64,000 nt of DNA from Methylotetracoccus oryzae (GCF_006175985.1 NZ_SRSH01000002.1:186001-250000), one strand, 5' to 3'; shown: positions 35,683 through 46,064, counted from the stretch's first letter. The notes: generated from the sequence alone by a model not told the origin. Numbers and translations: made by a program.

Positions 35683-37161
35683 ATGAGGGGCCGGGTCGCC
35701 GCATCAGTTCGCTACGCGCTGGCGAGCGTGGTGCTTGTGGCGGCAACGCTGCTGGGGGCACGCATCTATGACGCGCAGCGGGGGCCGCCGCTCGAACTGT
35801 GGCATCGGTTTGTCCCGCACGAAGGGAACGCCGAGCAGCTCGACCAGACGGATTGGGCCGGGTATCTGGCCCAGGAAGCGTCGCTGTTCGACGAGGTGCA
35901 GCACGAGGTGACGGAGCGCTTGCCGGCCGAAGATCGCGTTCCCGTTAACCGCTATTTCGCGGGCAGTCCGGTTTACCCGGGGCGCTTCCCGTCGAACTGG
36001 AATCGGTCTTACATACTGGAGCCCGACGGGCCGCCCATCGGCGCCGCAGTCTTTCTGCATGGCCTGACGGATTCGCCCTACAGCCTGCGACACATCGCGC
36101 GGCGCTATCGGAAGCTGGGGTATGTGGCGGTAGCGATCCGGCTGCCCGGGCACGGGACCGTGCCCGCAGCGCTGACAGAGGTCGATTGGCAAACCTGGCT
36201 GGCCGCGACGCGGTTGGCGGTACGGGAGGCATCCCGGCGCATCGCGCCCGGAGCGCCGCTGCATCTGATCGGTTTCTCGAACGGCGGGGCGCTGGCAATG
36301 AAGTACGCGCTCGATGCCCTCGGTGACGCGCGATTCACGCGTCCGTCGCGCGTGGTGCTGATCTCGCCGATGATCGGCCTGACCCGTTTTGCGCGTTTCG
36401 CCGGGCTCGCCGGCCTGCCCGCGATGCTACCGTCCTTCGCCGAAGCGGCCTGGCTCAGTGTGCTGCCGGAGTTCAATCCGTTCAAGTACAACTCGTTTCC
36501 GGTCAACGCGGCACGGCAGGCCCACTTGTTGACCCAGGCGCTGCAGCAGCGGGTCGCAGACTACGCAGGCGATGGCCGGCTGGCGCAACTGCCGCCGGTA
36601 TTGACCTTCCAGTCCGTGATGGACTACACGGTTACGACTCGCGCTGTCTTGTCGGCACTGTACGATCATCTTCCGGCCAACGGCAGCGAACTGGTCCTGT
36701 TCGATCTGAACCGGGGCGCAGAGCTCAGTCTGTTGCTATCGCCCGAGGCCGAGACGAAATTGGGGCGGATCCTGCCGCCGCCCCCGCGGCCGTATCGCCT
36801 CACCGTGGTAACCAACGCCAGGCCGGATGCCTCGGCCATGGTCGAGCAATCGACCCAGGCCGCCCAGATGACGGAACTGACCCGGCCCCTGGACATCCCC
36901 TATCCCTCCGAACTGTACTCGCTTTCCCATGTGGCACTGCCCTTTCCGCCGGATGACAGCCTGTACGGCCGTCGACCCGATCCGCACGAGGATTTCGGCA
37001 TCCACCTCGGTACACTGGCGCCGCGCGGCGAGCGTGGAGCGTTGGTAGTCGGCCTGGATGCGCTGCTGCGCGCGACCTGTAATCCCTTCTTCGACTACAT
37101 GGCCGCACGCATCGAGGAGGGTATCCCGCAGCCGACGCCGGCCGCGGCCGTCGGTCCTTAG
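35683..37161 (+). CDS. Membrane-anchored alpha/beta hydrolase
   Basis: 492 residues. An N-terminal hydrophobic segment (YALASVVLVAATLLGARIYD) is followed by a serine hydrolase core: 'GAAVFLHGLTDSPYSLRHIA' (oxyanion region), 'AIRLPGHGTVPAALTEVDW' and the nucleophile elbow 'HLIGFSNGGALAMKYALD'. The length exceeds simple lipases, with C-terminal extensions. The substrate is unknown. Both this and the DUF900 lipoprotein nearby are exported hydrolases. Confidence 0.8.
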   Translation: MRGRVAASVRYALASVVLVAATLLGARIYDAQRGPPLELWHRFVPHEGNAEQLDQTDWAGYLAQEASLFDEVQHEVTERLPAEDRVPVNRYFAGSPVYPGRFPSNWNRSYILEPDGPPIGAAVFLHGLTDSPYSLRHIARRYRKLGYVAVAIRLPGHGTVPAALTEVDWQTWLAATRLAVREASRRIAPGAPLHLIGFSNGGALAMKYALDALGDARFTRPSRVVLISPMIGLTRFARFAGLAGLPAMLPSFAEAAWLSVLPEFNPFKYNSFPVNAARQAHLLTQALQQRVADYAGDGRLAQLPPVLTFQSVMDYTVTTRAVLSALYDHLPANGSELVLFDLNRGAELSLLLSPEAETKLGRILPPPPRPYRLTVVTNARPDASAMVEQSTQAAQMTELTRPLDIPYPSELYSLSHVALPFPPDDSLYGRRPDPHEDFGIHLGTLAPRGERGALVVGLDALLRATCNPFFDYMAARIEEGIPQPTPAAAVGP

Positions 37162-37275
37162 GAAAGCTTCGGATTGACGCAGAGCTTTCCGCGATGCAGG
37201 GACGGCTCGCCCGGACCCCAGGTTGTCAACGTTCGACCCGCTGCGGTGAGGCGAAACCGCGTTCTGTCTCACCCG

Positions 37276-37309
37276 CTCTGAATAAAACCAGGATGGGTTT
37301 TGTTCAGAG
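37276..37309 (+). terminator. 14-bp hairpin between the hydrolase gene and parC
   Basis: CTCTGAATAAAACC (37276-37289) pairs with GGTTTTGTTCAGAG (37296-37309), a 14-bp stem with one G-U pair and a 6-nt loop. It lies 115 bp after the hydrolase stop and 134 bp before parC. It may be a terminator, although no T-run follows, or a structured leader for parC. Confidence 0.55.
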
Positions 37310-37443
37310 TTTCCCTCGGAAACAAACACGCGGTGCCCCACCGGAGTCGGAGTGTCCGCTGGCGCGCCGATCCCCGGGTGCGAACCGGGAGACGGCAGCT
37401 GTGCTAATTTACGCGCCTCGCGCAATGACCCAGATCTGACCCG

Positions 37444-39696
37444 ATGACCGATATCGTCCCCTTCGAGCGAATGCCGGTGAAGGATTTCACCGAAAAGGCC
37501 TACCTCGACTACTCCATGTACGTGATTCTCGATCGGGCGCTGCCGGCGCTGGCCGATGGCCTGAAACCGGTGCAGCGGCGGATCGTCTATGCAATGTCCG
37601 AGCTCGCCCTGGGCCCGCAGAGCAAGCCTAAGAAGTCGGCCCGCACGGTGGGCGACGTGCTCGGCAAGTACCACCCACATGGCGACATGGCGTGTTACGA
37701 AGCGATGGTGCTGATGGCCCAGCCGTTCTCATATCGCTACCCGCTGATCGACGGCCAAGGCAACTGGGGTTCCCCCGATGACCCGAAGTCATTTGCGGCG
37801 ATGCGCTACACCGAGGCGCGGCTCACGGCTTATGCGCAGACGCTGCTCGCGGAACTGGAGCAGGGCACGGTGGATTGGGTGCCGAATTTCGACGGAACGC
37901 TGGAAGAGCCGTCGCTGCTTCCGGCGCGCCTGCCCAATCTGCTGTTGAACGGAACCTCCGGCATTGCCGTCGGCATGGCAACCGACATCCCTCCGCACAA
38001 TCTTCGCGAGGTGGTCGCGGCCTGTATCCACTTGCTGGATCATCCGCAAACCGGTGTCGAAGCCCTTTGCGAACTGATCAAGGCGCCGGACTTTCCGACC
38101 GAAGCCGAGATCATCACGCCGCGGGCCGACATCGTGCGCATGTATCAGACCGGGAACGGCTCGATCCGGCTGCGCGCCCGCTATGAAGCGGAGGACGGCA
38201 ACATCGTCGTAACGGCGCTGCCCTACCAGGTTTCGGGCGCGAAGGTTCTGGAGCAGATCGCCGCGCAGATGCAGGCCAAAAAACTGCCCATGATCGAGGA
38301 TCTCCGGGACGAGTCCGATCACGAGAACCCGACCCGGTTGGTGATCATGCCGAAATCGCGGCGCGTCGAGGTGGATCAGGTCATGTCGCATCTGTTCGCG
38401 ACCACCGATCTGGAGCGGAGTTACCGGGTCAACCTGAACGTGATCGGGCTGAACGGCAAGCCGCAGGTGAAGAATCTGCAGGAGATCCTGGCCGAATGGC
38501 TTCAGTATCGCACTACGACCGTAAGGCGCCGGCTGCAGCATCGCCTCGACAAGGTTCTTGCGCGGTTGCACGTCCTCGAAGGCTTGTTGATCGCCTTCCT
38601 GAACATCGACGAGGTCATCGCGATCATCCGCCACGAGGACGAGCCCAAACCGGCGCTGATGAGGCGTTTCCGCCTCACCGATATCCAGGCGGAGGCGATC
38701 CTTGAACTGAAGCTGCGCCATCTGGCAAAACTGGAGGAGATGAAGATTCGCGGCGAGCAGGCGGATCTGGAAGCGGAGCGGCAGAAGCTGGAGGCGACGC
38801 TGGGTTCGCAGCAAAGGCTGAACACGCTCATCAAGAAGGAGTTGACCGAAGATGCGGCGAAGCATGGCGACGCGCGACGTTCGCCGATCGTCGTGCGCAA
38901 GGCGGCTCAGGCGATCGACGCGACGGCCTTGGTCGGCAATGACCCGGTTGCGATTATCCTTTCTCAGAAGGGCTGGGTGCGTGCGGCCAAGGGCCACGAC
39001 GTCGACCCGACAACGCTGACCTACCGCTCGGGGGACGGCTTTCTGGCAGTGGCGCTAGGGCGGTCGAACCAGCCGGCGTATTTTCTCGACTCCACCGGAC
39101 GCAGTTACAGCCTGCCGGTGCATGATCTGCCCTCGGCCCGGAGCCAGGGCGAGCCCCTGACCGCCAAGCTGAACCCACCCGCAGGGGCGCAGTTCAGGAC
39201 TGTCATGGCCGGCGGCGAGGACGACTGGCTGATGATGGCGACCGACAGCGGTTATGGTTTCCTGGTGCAGCGGGGTGAACTGAATGCCAAGAATCGGGGC
39301 GGCAAGGCCCTCCTGACCGTGCCGGAAGGCAGTCAGGTACTCGTGCCGGTGCGTGTTTCCGACCCCGAGCGGGACTGGATTGCCGTCGCTTCGCTGCAGG
39401 GCCGGTTGCTCCTGTTTCCGGCTGCAGACATTCCCAAGCTGAACAAGGGCAAGGGCAACAAACTGATCGAGATCAAGCCGGCGGATCTCGCGACGCGCGA
39501 GGACCATATCGTCGCGCTCGCCAGCGTCGCGCCCGATTCGGCCCTGAAAGCCCAGGCAGGCAAACGCGGCCTGACTCTGCAGGTGGCGGACCTCGAACAC
39601 TACCGCGGCCCGCGCGGACGGCGTGGCAACCATTTGCCCCGGGGATTTCAGCGGGTCGAGTCCCTGGAGGAAGTTCCGAGGGGTCTGCCGCGCTAG
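37444..39696 (+). CDS. parC: DNA topoisomerase IV subunit A
   Basis: 750 residues, the size of ParC (E. coli 752). The breakage-reunion domain has '[20 protein letters not shown]', '[12 protein letters not shown]' and the catalytic Tyr in '[15 protein letters not shown]' near residue 122. The quinolone-resistance region is '[20 protein letters not shown]'. The C-terminal blades match ParC rather than GyrA; the GyrA-box is not evident. Topoisomerase IV decatenates chromosomes. parE is not in the window. Confidence 0.97.
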   Translation: MTDIVPFERMPVKDFTEKAYLDYSMYVILDRALPALADGLKPVQRRIVYAMSELALGPQSKPKKSARTVGDVLGKYHPHGDMACYEAMVLMAQPFSYRYPLIDGQGNWGSPDDPKSFAAMRYTEARLTAYAQTLLAELEQGTVDWVPNFDGTLEEPSLLPARLPNLLLNGTSGIAVGMATDIPPHNLREVVAACIHLLDHPQTGVEALCELIKAPDFPTEAEIITPRADIVRMYQTGNGSIRLRARYEAEDGNIVVTALPYQVSGAKVLEQIAAQMQAKKLPMIEDLRDESDHENPTRLVIMPKSRRVEVDQVMSHLFATTDLERSYRVNLNVIGLNGKPQVKNLQEILAEWLQYRTTTVRRRLQHRLDKVLARLHVLEGLLIAFLNIDEVIAIIRHEDEPKPALMRRFRLTDIQAEAILELKLRHLAKLEEMKIRGEQADLEAERQKLEATLGSQQRLNTLIKKELTEDAAKHGDARRSPIVVRKAAQAIDATALVGNDPVAIILSQKGWVRAAKGHDVDPTTLTYRSGDGFLAVALGRSNQPAYFLDSTGRSYSLPVHDLPSARSQGEPLTAKLNPPAGAQFRTVMAGGEDDWLMMATDSGYGFLVQRGELNAKNRGGKALLTVPEGSQVLVPVRVSDPERDWIAVASLQGRLLLFPAADIPKLNKGKGNKLIEIKPADLATREDHIVALASVAPDSALKAQAGKRGLTLQVADLEHYRGPRGRRGNHLPRGFQRVESLEEVPRGLPR

Positions 39697-39863
39697 AGCG
39701 CCGGTTGCCCCTGAGGCGGCCGCCGGTGGGTGTCGACCGCACCGGCTCTTGCGGCGCGGATGTAAAACTTTTGTAGCCTGGTAAGCCGGGGTGTGGACGG
39801 TGGCAGGTCGAGTCGCTATGCTCCCGGTCTGATTATTATCGAAAACGGCATTTCCCCTCTACA

Positions 39864-41615
39864 TTGGCAACCGTTCTTAAGACCACGGATGACGAGGCGG
39901 TTCCTTCCGCACCGATCGTTCCTGCGAATAGTTACGACCGCTTCGCCGAGTTGCTGGTCCAGCGCGGGAAAATTCGCGATACGGACCTGGCGCGCGCGCG
40001 TCGTCTTGCCGCGCAGGCCGATGATATGCGGCTGCCTGCCCTGCTGGTCAAGCTGGGCGTGGCATCGGAACGCGATGTGGCCGAGGCACTGGCCGAGATC
40101 AGCGGACTGCCACTGGTTGCCCCGGCCGACTATCCCGAAGCGTCACCGTTGCCGGACACGGTGCCGATACGGTTCCTCAAGGAAAATCATGTCATTGGGC
40201 TAGCCTACGGTGACGACCGCGCACTGTTTGCCGTCACCGACCCTTTCGACGAACCGCTATTCCATGCCTTGGACCTGGCCTTCGAGCCACCGGTGCGTGT
40301 GTCGGTCGGAATCGCGGCGGAGATCGATCGGGCATTGGAAACCCAGATCGGCACGGGCAAGAGTGCGATGGGGCAGATCGTGGCCGATCTCGCCGGAGAT
40401 GGTGACATCGACGAGGCCGATGTCGAGCATCTGAAGGATCTCGCGAGCGAAGCCCCGGTGATCCGGATGGTCAACCTCATCATGCAGCGGGCGGTAGAGT
40501 CGCGTGCCTCGGACATCCACGTCGAGCCCTTTGAAGAGCGGCTAAAGGTGCGCTACCGCATCGATGGGGTCATGCGGGAAGTCGAGGCGCCCCCGGTCCG
40601 TTCGACGGCGGCGGTGATCTCGCGCATCAAGATCATGGCCAAGCTGAACATCGCCGAGCGGCGTCTGCCGCAGGACGGGCGCATCAAGCTCCAGGTGCAG
40701 GGCAAGGAACTGGATCTGCGCGTATCGACCGTACCGACGATGTACGGCGAAAGTGTCGTGATTCGCTTGCTGCACAAGGAGAGCATCGTCTTCGATTTCT
40801 CCTCGCTGGGCTTTCAGGGCGCAGCGCTCGACAGTTTTCTCAATGTGCTGGCATTGCCGCACGGCATCATCCTGATTACGGGTCCGACCGGCAGCGGCAA
40901 GAGTACGAGCCTGTATACGGCGCTGCACAAGATCAACACGCCGGAACGCAAGATCATCACGGTTGAGGATCCAGTCGAATACCAGCTGGAAGGCGTCAAC
41001 CAGATCCAGGTCAAGCCGCAGATCGGCCTGAACTTCGCCAGCGCGCTGCGCGCGATCGTGCGACAGGATCCGGACGTCATCATGATCGGTGAGATGCGCG
41101 ACCTCGAAACGGCGCGAATCGCCGTGCAATCGGCACTGACCGGTCACTTGGTCTTGTCGACGCTGCACACCAACGACGCTGCGGGCGGGGTGACCCGGTT
41201 GCTGGATATGGGCCTCGAGGACTATCTGATTGCGTCGACCGTCAATGGCATCCTGGCGCAGCGCCTGGTCAGGCGGTTGTGCCAGGACTGTCGCCAACCG
41301 TATCCGGTCCTGCCGGAAGTCGCGCATGAACTACGCCTTCGCACATGGCAGCCGGATGGCGATCTGGTGCTGTACCACGCCGGCGGGTGTGAGCGTTGCG
41401 AAAACTCGGGATATCGCGGCCGGCTGGCGATCGTCGAATTCCTGGTCATGAGCGATGACTTGCGTCGCCTGGTCATGAGCCATGCGCAAGCCCGCCAGAT
41501 CGAGGAGCGGGCTATCCAGGAAGGGATGCGGACGATGTACGACGATGGCATACGCAAAGCGCTGGCGGGTTTGACTACGGTGGAGGAAATCCTCCGAGTT
41601 ACGTCGAGCGACTGA
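39864..41615 (+). CDS. gspE: Type II secretion ATPase GspE (XpsE)
   Basis: 583 residues starting at TTG 39864; no in-frame ATG or GTG is available upstream. Walker A 'ITGPTGSGKSTSLYTALHKI' lies near residue 340, then the Asp box 'ITVEDPVEYQLEGVNQIQVK', Walker B 'DVIMIGEMRDLETARIA' and the His box 'LVLSTLHTNDAAGGVTRLLD'. The C-terminal zinc knuckle C-x-x-C...C-x-x-C is in 'CQDCRQPYPVL' and 'CERCENSGYRG'. It powers pseudopilus assembly. It is the first gene of an E-F-G-H-I-J-K-L-M-N-D operon. Confidence 0.97.
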   Translation: MATVLKTTDDEAVPSAPIVPANSYDRFAELLVQRGKIRDTDLARARRLAAQADDMRLPALLVKLGVASERDVAEALAEISGLPLVAPADYPEASPLPDTVPIRFLKENHVIGLAYGDDRALFAVTDPFDEPLFHALDLAFEPPVRVSVGIAAEIDRALETQIGTGKSAMGQIVADLAGDGDIDEADVEHLKDLASEAPVIRMVNLIMQRAVESRASDIHVEPFEERLKVRYRIDGVMREVEAPPVRSTAAVISRIKIMAKLNIAERRLPQDGRIKLQVQGKELDLRVSTVPTMYGESVVIRLLHKESIVFDFSSLGFQGAALDSFLNVLALPHGIILITGPTGSGKSTSLYTALHKINTPERKIITVEDPVEYQLEGVNQIQVKPQIGLNFASALRAIVRQDPDVIMIGEMRDLETARIAVQSALTGHLVLSTLHTNDAAGGVTRLLDMGLEDYLIASTVNGILAQRLVRRLCQDCRQPYPVLPEVAHELRLRTWQPDGDLVLYHAGGCERCENSGYRGRLAIVEFLVMSDDLRRLVMSHAQARQIEERAIQEGMRTMYDDGIRKALAGLTTVEEILRVTSSD

Positions 41616-41619
41616 TCCC

Positions 41620-42837
41620 ATGCCCCTGTTTTCCTACAAGGCCGTCAGCCGTGACGGCGAAGCCATGGAAGGGGAGCGGGAGTCGGCCGACGAAGCGACG
41701 CTGGTGGCCGCACTGCAGGCCGAAGGCTTCATTCCGATACAGGTCAAGCTGGCCGGTGCGCGGTTGCTGCCCTGGGGCGGGCCGCGGGCATCGCGGCTCA
41801 AGCTTAGCCACAAGGAGATCATGCTTTTCACTCGGGAGCTGCTGACGCTGCTGCAGGCGGGATTGCCGCTGGACCGCGCCATGGCCGTGCTGCTGGACCT
41901 GACGGCGCATGAGCCAAAGCTGAACGCACTGCTCGACCGCGTGCTCAAGGCGGTCAAGGGAGGCACCCAGTTATCCGAAGCGCTTGATGCACAAGGCGGC
42001 GTCTTCTCCCGTTTCTACGTGAATCTGATTCGCGCCGGCGAGGCAGGCGGTGCACTGGAACAGGTTTTACAGCGCCTGACGGAGTATCTGGAGCGTTCCA
42101 AGGAACTGCGCGACACGGTGGTCACGGCGATGATTTATCCGGCAATTCTGCTGGTGATGGCCACGCTGTCCCTGATGGTGTTGTTGTTGTTCGTCGTGCC
42201 GCAGTTCATGGAATTATTCGAGAGTGCCGGCAAGGAGTTGCCGTTGCCGACGCAAATCGTCATCGCGGTGGCAGAAGGTTTGCAGAACTGGTGGTGGTTG
42301 ATCCTGCTGGTCGTCGCCGGTATCGTGCTGATCCTGCGAAGCCAACTGGCAGACCCGCGTCATCGCCCGGCTTTGGACAGGCGCCTGCTGTGGGCCCCTT
42401 TGGTGGGTGAGCTGATCCGGAAACTCGAGACATCCAGTCTGAGCCGGACACTGGGTACCCTGCTGCAGAACGGTGTGCCATTGCTGACGGCCATGGCAAT
42501 CGTCAAGGAAACACTCAACAATCGGGCCGCTGCCGAGCGGGTCGAGGCCGTCGTCGGTGTCATCAAACAGGGCGGCGGGCTTTCCGCGCCGATGGCCGAG
42601 GTCGGGTGGCTGCCGGACCTCGCAATCCAGATGATCAAGCTGGGTGAGGAGTCCGGCCACTTGCCGGAGATGCTCGAGCGGGTTGCCGATACCTATGACA
42701 AGGAGGTCAGAATCACCGTCCAGCGACTGCTGGCGCTGCTCGAGCCCATCCTGATCGTCGGTCTGGGTGTGGTCATTGCAGGCATCATTGCTTCCATCAT
42801 GATGGCGATCCTCAGTGTCAACGACCTGGCCTTCTGA
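41620..42837 (+). CDS. gspF: Type II secretion inner membrane protein GspF
   Basis: 405 residues with two GspF domains. The first shows 'FTRELLTLLQAGLPLDRAMA' and the second 'SSLSRTLGTLLQNGVPLLTA'. Three membrane segments are visible, including 'MATLSLMVLLLFVVPQFMEL' and the C-terminal 'IVGLGVVIAGIIASIMMAIL'. It is the platform protein that couples GspE to pseudopilin assembly. It lies 4 bp after gspE. Confidence 0.97.
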   Translation: MPLFSYKAVSRDGEAMEGERESADEATLVAALQAEGFIPIQVKLAGARLLPWGGPRASRLKLSHKEIMLFTRELLTLLQAGLPLDRAMAVLLDLTAHEPKLNALLDRVLKAVKGGTQLSEALDAQGGVFSRFYVNLIRAGEAGGALEQVLQRLTEYLERSKELRDTVVTAMIYPAILLVMATLSLMVLLLFVVPQFMELFESAGKELPLPTQIVIAVAEGLQNWWWLILLVVAGIVLILRSQLADPRHRPALDRRLLWAPLVGELIRKLETSSLSRTLGTLLQNGVPLLTAMAIVKETLNNRAAAERVEAVVGVIKQGGGLSAPMAEVGWLPDLAIQMIKLGEESGHLPEMLERVADTYDKEVRITVQRLLALLEPILIVGLGVVIAGIIASIMMAILSVNDLAF

Positions 42838-42914
42838 CGGTCCATGGCGTTCGGTATCGGCTGGCTTCGCTTCCATTACATTTACATTCGAATAACTACG
42901 CAACGGGAAACACC

Positions 42915-43349
42915 ATGCGCCAACGAAACATCCCGCATGTCCAACAGTCGGGCTTTACGCTGATCGAACTCCTGGTCGTGCTCGCCATCATCGGCCTGCT
43001 GGCCGGTTTGGTCGGGCCACAAGTCATGAAGCACCTCGGCGAATCGAAGACCAAGGCGGCCCGCCTGCAAATCGAAGAACTGTCCTCCGCGATCGACATG
43101 TACCGACTGGACGTGGGGCGATACCCCGGACCCGACGAAGGGCTGCAGGCGCTGATTGAGCAACCGGCCAGCGCCCGTGTGTGGAACGGACCGTATCTGC
43201 GGAAGAAGAAGGTGCCGCTCGATCCGTGGAACAATCCCTATCACTACGTCGCTCCGGGACAACACGGCAAGTTTGACCTGTTTTCGCTCGGGGCCGACAA
43301 CGCGGAGGCCGGTGAGGGTGAGGATCAGGATATTCTCGGCTGGGAGTAA
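42915..43349 (+). CDS. gspG: Major pseudopilin GspG
   Basis: 144 residues. The type IV prepilin leader is cleaved before F in 'QSGFTLIELLVVLAIIGLLA' (G^FTLIE), followed by the GspG core 'DMYRLDVGRYPGPDEGLQAL' and the Ca-binding C-terminal 'GADNAEAGEGEDQDILGWE'. It is the main pseudopilus subunit. The 77-bp gap before it is the largest since gspE and is AT-richer, so an extra promoter is possible. Confidence 0.97.
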   Translation: MRQRNIPHVQQSGFTLIELLVVLAIIGLLAGLVGPQVMKHLGESKTKAARLQIEELSSAIDMYRLDVGRYPGPDEGLQALIEQPASARVWNGPYLRKKKVPLDPWNNPYHYVAPGQHGKFDLFSLGADNAEAGEGEDQDILGWE

Positions 43350-43354
43350 GCTCC

Positions 43355-43825
43355 TTGGCTTGTCGGCGGAACCTCGCCAGGGTGGCCGGGTTCACGCTTT
43401 TCGAGATGCTCCTGACACTGGCCTTGGCGGCCGGCCTGACATTGATCGCGATGCCGAATTTCGGGCCCGCGATCGATTCCGCGCGGCTCAAGTCGACCTC
43501 CCGGGATGTGGTGTCCGCGCTGCGACATGCCCGCAGTCTGGCGTTGCGGCAGCGTCGGGAAATCCGCTTCACGCTGGATATCCATCAACACATTTATACC
43601 CTTTCCGACAAGCCGAAGGTCTATCGATTGCCTGAAGGTATTGATCTGAAACTGTTCACCGCGGATTCGGAAGTGATCGATCAGGGCAGAGGTAGCGTCC
43701 TGTTCTTCCCGGACGGTTCGTCGACAGGGGGGCGCGTGACCCTGGTGGCGGGTCCGCGCAAGCGGTTGATCGACATCAATTGGTTGACCGGGTACGTCAG
43801 CCTCACCGAAGAGGACACAGGGTGA
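43355..43825 (+). CDS. gspH: Minor pseudopilin GspH
   Basis: 156 residues starting at TTG 43355, preceded by GGGAG. The prepilin motif is 'VAGFTLFEMLLTLALAAGLT', with cleavage G^FTLFE. The GspH core follows: 'STSRDVVSALRHARSLALRQ' and 'ITLDIHQHIY'-type strands leading to 'GSVLFFPDGSSTGGRVTLVA'. It is a minor pseudopilin of the tip complex. It lies 5 bp after gspG. Confidence 0.9.
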   Translation: MACRRNLARVAGFTLFEMLLTLALAAGLTLIAMPNFGPAIDSARLKSTSRDVVSALRHARSLALRQRREIRFTLDIHQHIYTLSDKPKVYRLPEGIDLKLFTADSEVIDQGRGSVLFFPDGSSTGGRVTLVAGPRKRLIDINWLTGYVSLTEEDTG

Positions 43826-43873
43826 TGCGCTGGGTTTCGCTCCGTTTTACCCATCCATGCTGGCGCGAAGCGC

Positions 43874-44464
43874 GTGCGTGAAGGGCTTTTCGCTCGCCGG
43901 CCTCCCCGGGGCGGTGGTCGCGGTGCGTGGACTGGTCGGGTTCCAGGCCGTCAAGCCGGCTTCTCGCTGCTGGAGACGCTGGTCGCCTTCTCGGTGCTCG
44001 CCATCTGTCTCGGTGTCGTGCTGCGCGTGTTTGGCGGGGGTGGTCGGGCGGCCGTTCTGACCGACGGGTACGCCAGGGCAACGACAATTGCGGAATCGTT
44101 TCTGGCGGCGTTGGGCACGGAAAAGGAATTGCGCCTGGGTCGGCAGGACGGCCTGCTGGCCGGCGGGTACCGCTGGACGGTTCAGGTAGCGCCGCTGCCG
44201 GTGGATACGGAGCAGATCAGCGCCATGAACTTTGCCTTCATGCCGTACTGGGTTGAGGTCACGGTGACTTGGGGTGAGGAGGATACTCGTTCGGTCAAGC
44301 TCAACACCGTGCGGCTCATGGCAAACGATACTTCGACGCCCGGCCAGGCTCCGCGTGGGCCAGGCCGCGCGGGCGGGCCCGGTGGTGGCGGAGGGCAAGG
44401 CGGGGCTGGTGGGCAAGGCGGGGACGCCGGGGGCGGTGGGCAAGGCGAGGAGGGAGCAGAATGA
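43874..44464 (+). CDS. gspI: Minor pseudopilin GspI with glycine-rich tail
   Basis: 196 residues from GTG 43874, the only start after the preceding in-frame stop. The prepilin motif is 'GFSLLETLVAFSVLAICLGV' with a rather long basic leader. The GspI core (GYARATTIAESFLAALGTEK, then 'YWVEVTVTWGEEDTRSVKLN') is followed by an odd ~40-residue Gly/Gln-rich tail from about residue 155 (GRAGGPGGGGGQGG). Its stop overlaps the gspJ start by ATGA. The tail is not part of typical GspI. Confidence 0.9.
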   Translation: MREGLFARRPPRGGGRGAWTGRVPGRQAGFSLLETLVAFSVLAICLGVVLRVFGGGGRAAVLTDGYARATTIAESFLAALGTEKELRLGRQDGLLAGGYRWTVQVAPLPVDTEQISAMNFAFMPYWVEVTVTWGEEDTRSVKLNTVRLMANDTSTPGQAPRGPGRAGGPGGGGGQGGAGGQGGDAGGGGQGEEGAE

Positions 44465-45054
44465 GGTCGAACGGCTTCACGCTCCTCGAAGTGCTGATTG
44501 CGACCACCTTATTGTCGATCATGATGGTGCTGCTGATGGGCAGTTTGCGACTCGGCGCCAGGAGTTGGGACCGGGGTGAGGAACAGATCGATCAAACCAG
44601 CCAGATGCTGGTCGTAAGCTCCTTTTTCCGTCGCCACCTGACGAATGCGATCCCGTGGCGGGTGATGGACCAGCAGCGGCCGGAGCCGATGTTCAGCGGC
44701 TCGCGGGATGCCATCGAGTACATAGGGCTGCTGCCCGCGCAGATCAAGACCGGTCTGTATCGGTTCCGGTTCTTCGTGGATCGGCGGCGTGACCGAACGG
44801 CACTCAAGCTGTCGGTCCGGTCCATCGACACCTCCGGCGAGGCCGAGCCGATCGACGATCTGGAGGTGCTGCGCGACGTCGAGGAGGTGCGTTTTGCGTT
44901 CCTGGCGCCGCGGGCGCCGGGGGAGCCTCCGGTCTGGATTGAGGAATGGACCGACGAGATGATGCCCACGGCGATCTCCATCCGCATTCGGGTGCGCGGC
45001 CAGGAAGCCTGGCCGGCGATTGTCGTTGCACCCCGAATCGAGCCGCTGGCGTGA
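44461..45054 (+). CDS. gspJ: Minor pseudopilin GspJ
   Basis: 197 residues. The prepilin motif 'NGFTLLEVLIATTLLSIMMV' is at the N-terminus. The GspJ core shows 'QMLVVSSFFRRHLTNAIPWR' and 'VEEVRFAFLAPRAPGEPPVW'. It is a component of the H/I/J/K tip complex. It is translationally coupled to gspI (ATGA) and to gspK (TGATG). Confidence 0.95.
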   Translation: MRSNGFTLLEVLIATTLLSIMMVLLMGSLRLGARSWDRGEEQIDQTSQMLVVSSFFRRHLTNAIPWRVMDQQRPEPMFSGSRDAIEYIGLLPAQIKTGLYRFRFFVDRRRDRTALKLSVRSIDTSGEAEPIDDLEVLRDVEEVRFAFLAPRAPGEPPVWIEEWTDEMMPTAISIRIRVRGQEAWPAIVVAPRIEPLA

Positions 45055-46004
45055 TGTCCCGCAGTCGCTTCCGACAGGGAGGCATTGCCATGATGATGGT
45101 CCTGTGGGTGCTTTCGGTGCTGACGATCATGGCGGGAGGCTTCGCCGTGTCGACGCGACGCGCTCTGGATCAGTCCCAGTCGGCGCTCGCGGCGTCGGAA
45201 GGGCAGGCGCTGGCTGATGGGGCCATCAACTACGCGATGTACATGCTGAGTCATCCTGATCCCAGACAGCGCTGGGAAGGCGACGGAAGACCCTATGCGG
45301 TGCGCTTTCCAACCGGTGAGGTGCGGGTGCGGGTCAACGACGAAACTGGCAGGCTGGACCTCAATGTCATACAGGAGGCGACTTTGCGGTCGTTTCTGAC
45401 ACGTGCGCTCCGTGACGTGGATCTGGCGACCCGACTGACGGATGCGATTCTGGACTGGCGTGATCAGGACGCAATCAAACGGCTGCACGGGGCCGAAATC
45501 GAGGATTATCGGGCCGCGGGGAAGAACCCGAGGCCGCAGAATCGACCCTTTGCCGCCCCTGAGGAACTGGCGGGAGTGTTGGGTATGACGCCAGCCATCG
45601 CGAAGCGGCTCGCGCCCTACTTTACGATCTGGTCGGGACAGGATGGTCTGAACCCCTACCGGGCGACGGAAGAGATGCTGCGTTTGGTGTTTGCGGACGA
45701 CGAAAACCAGGTCGCGCAGTTGCTGCAACTGAGGAGTCTGCCACCGGGTGAGCAGCGCCCGCAGCTGAGCCTCACGCAGCCTCCGGACATTAAATTTACC
45801 CAGACTCAGGACGCGGCCTACCGCATCACTGCGGAAGTGATCAGCGCCGGTGAACAGACGGCAGCGGTCGAGGCTGTCATCCGGCGCGGCGGCAGCCGTG
45901 GGGGTGGTCCGTTTGCGTTCGCGGTTTGGCGTCCGATCATGGCCGCCAAGCTGCCTGACGAAGAGAACCTCGGGATGCGGCCCGAACGTCGGAGGTTGCC
46001 ATGA
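45054..46004 (+). CDS. gspK: Minor pseudopilin GspK
   Basis: 316 residues from the ATG at 45054, overlapping the gspJ stop (TGATG). The N-terminus 'RQGGIAMMMVLWVLSVLTIM' is a GspK-type prepilin signal lacking the usual Glu+5, which is normal for GspK. The large GspK domain shows 'RLTDAILDWRDQDAIKRLHG' and 'NRPFAAPEELAGVLGMTPAI'. It caps the pseudopilus. Confidence 0.95.
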   Translation: MSRSRFRQGGIAMMMVLWVLSVLTIMAGGFAVSTRRALDQSQSALAASEGQALADGAINYAMYMLSHPDPRQRWEGDGRPYAVRFPTGEVRVRVNDETGRLDLNVIQEATLRSFLTRALRDVDLATRLTDAILDWRDQDAIKRLHGAEIEDYRAAGKNPRPQNRPFAAPEELAGVLGMTPAIAKRLAPYFTIWSGQDGLNPYRATEEMLRLVFADDENQVAQLLQLRSLPPGEQRPQLSLTQPPDIKFTQTQDAAYRITAEVISAGEQTAAVEAVIRRGGSRGGGPFAFAVWRPIMAAKLPDEENLGMRPERRRLP

Positions 46005-46036
46005 GCGCCTGGCTGAAGCGGCCACAATCGACTGAA

Positions 46037-46064
46037 CACCCGCATGTTCGAAGGTCGGCGGGTG
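46037..46064 (+). repeat. Hairpin between gspK and gspL
   Basis: CACCCGC (46037-46043) and GCGGGTG (46058-46064) flank a 14-nt loop in the 130-bp gap. It could adjust expression of the downstream gspLMND part of the operon. Confidence 0.4.

Noticed and set aside
40542..41327. Minus-strand ORF inside gspE
   Set aside because: Antisense shadow of the Walker-region coding sequence.
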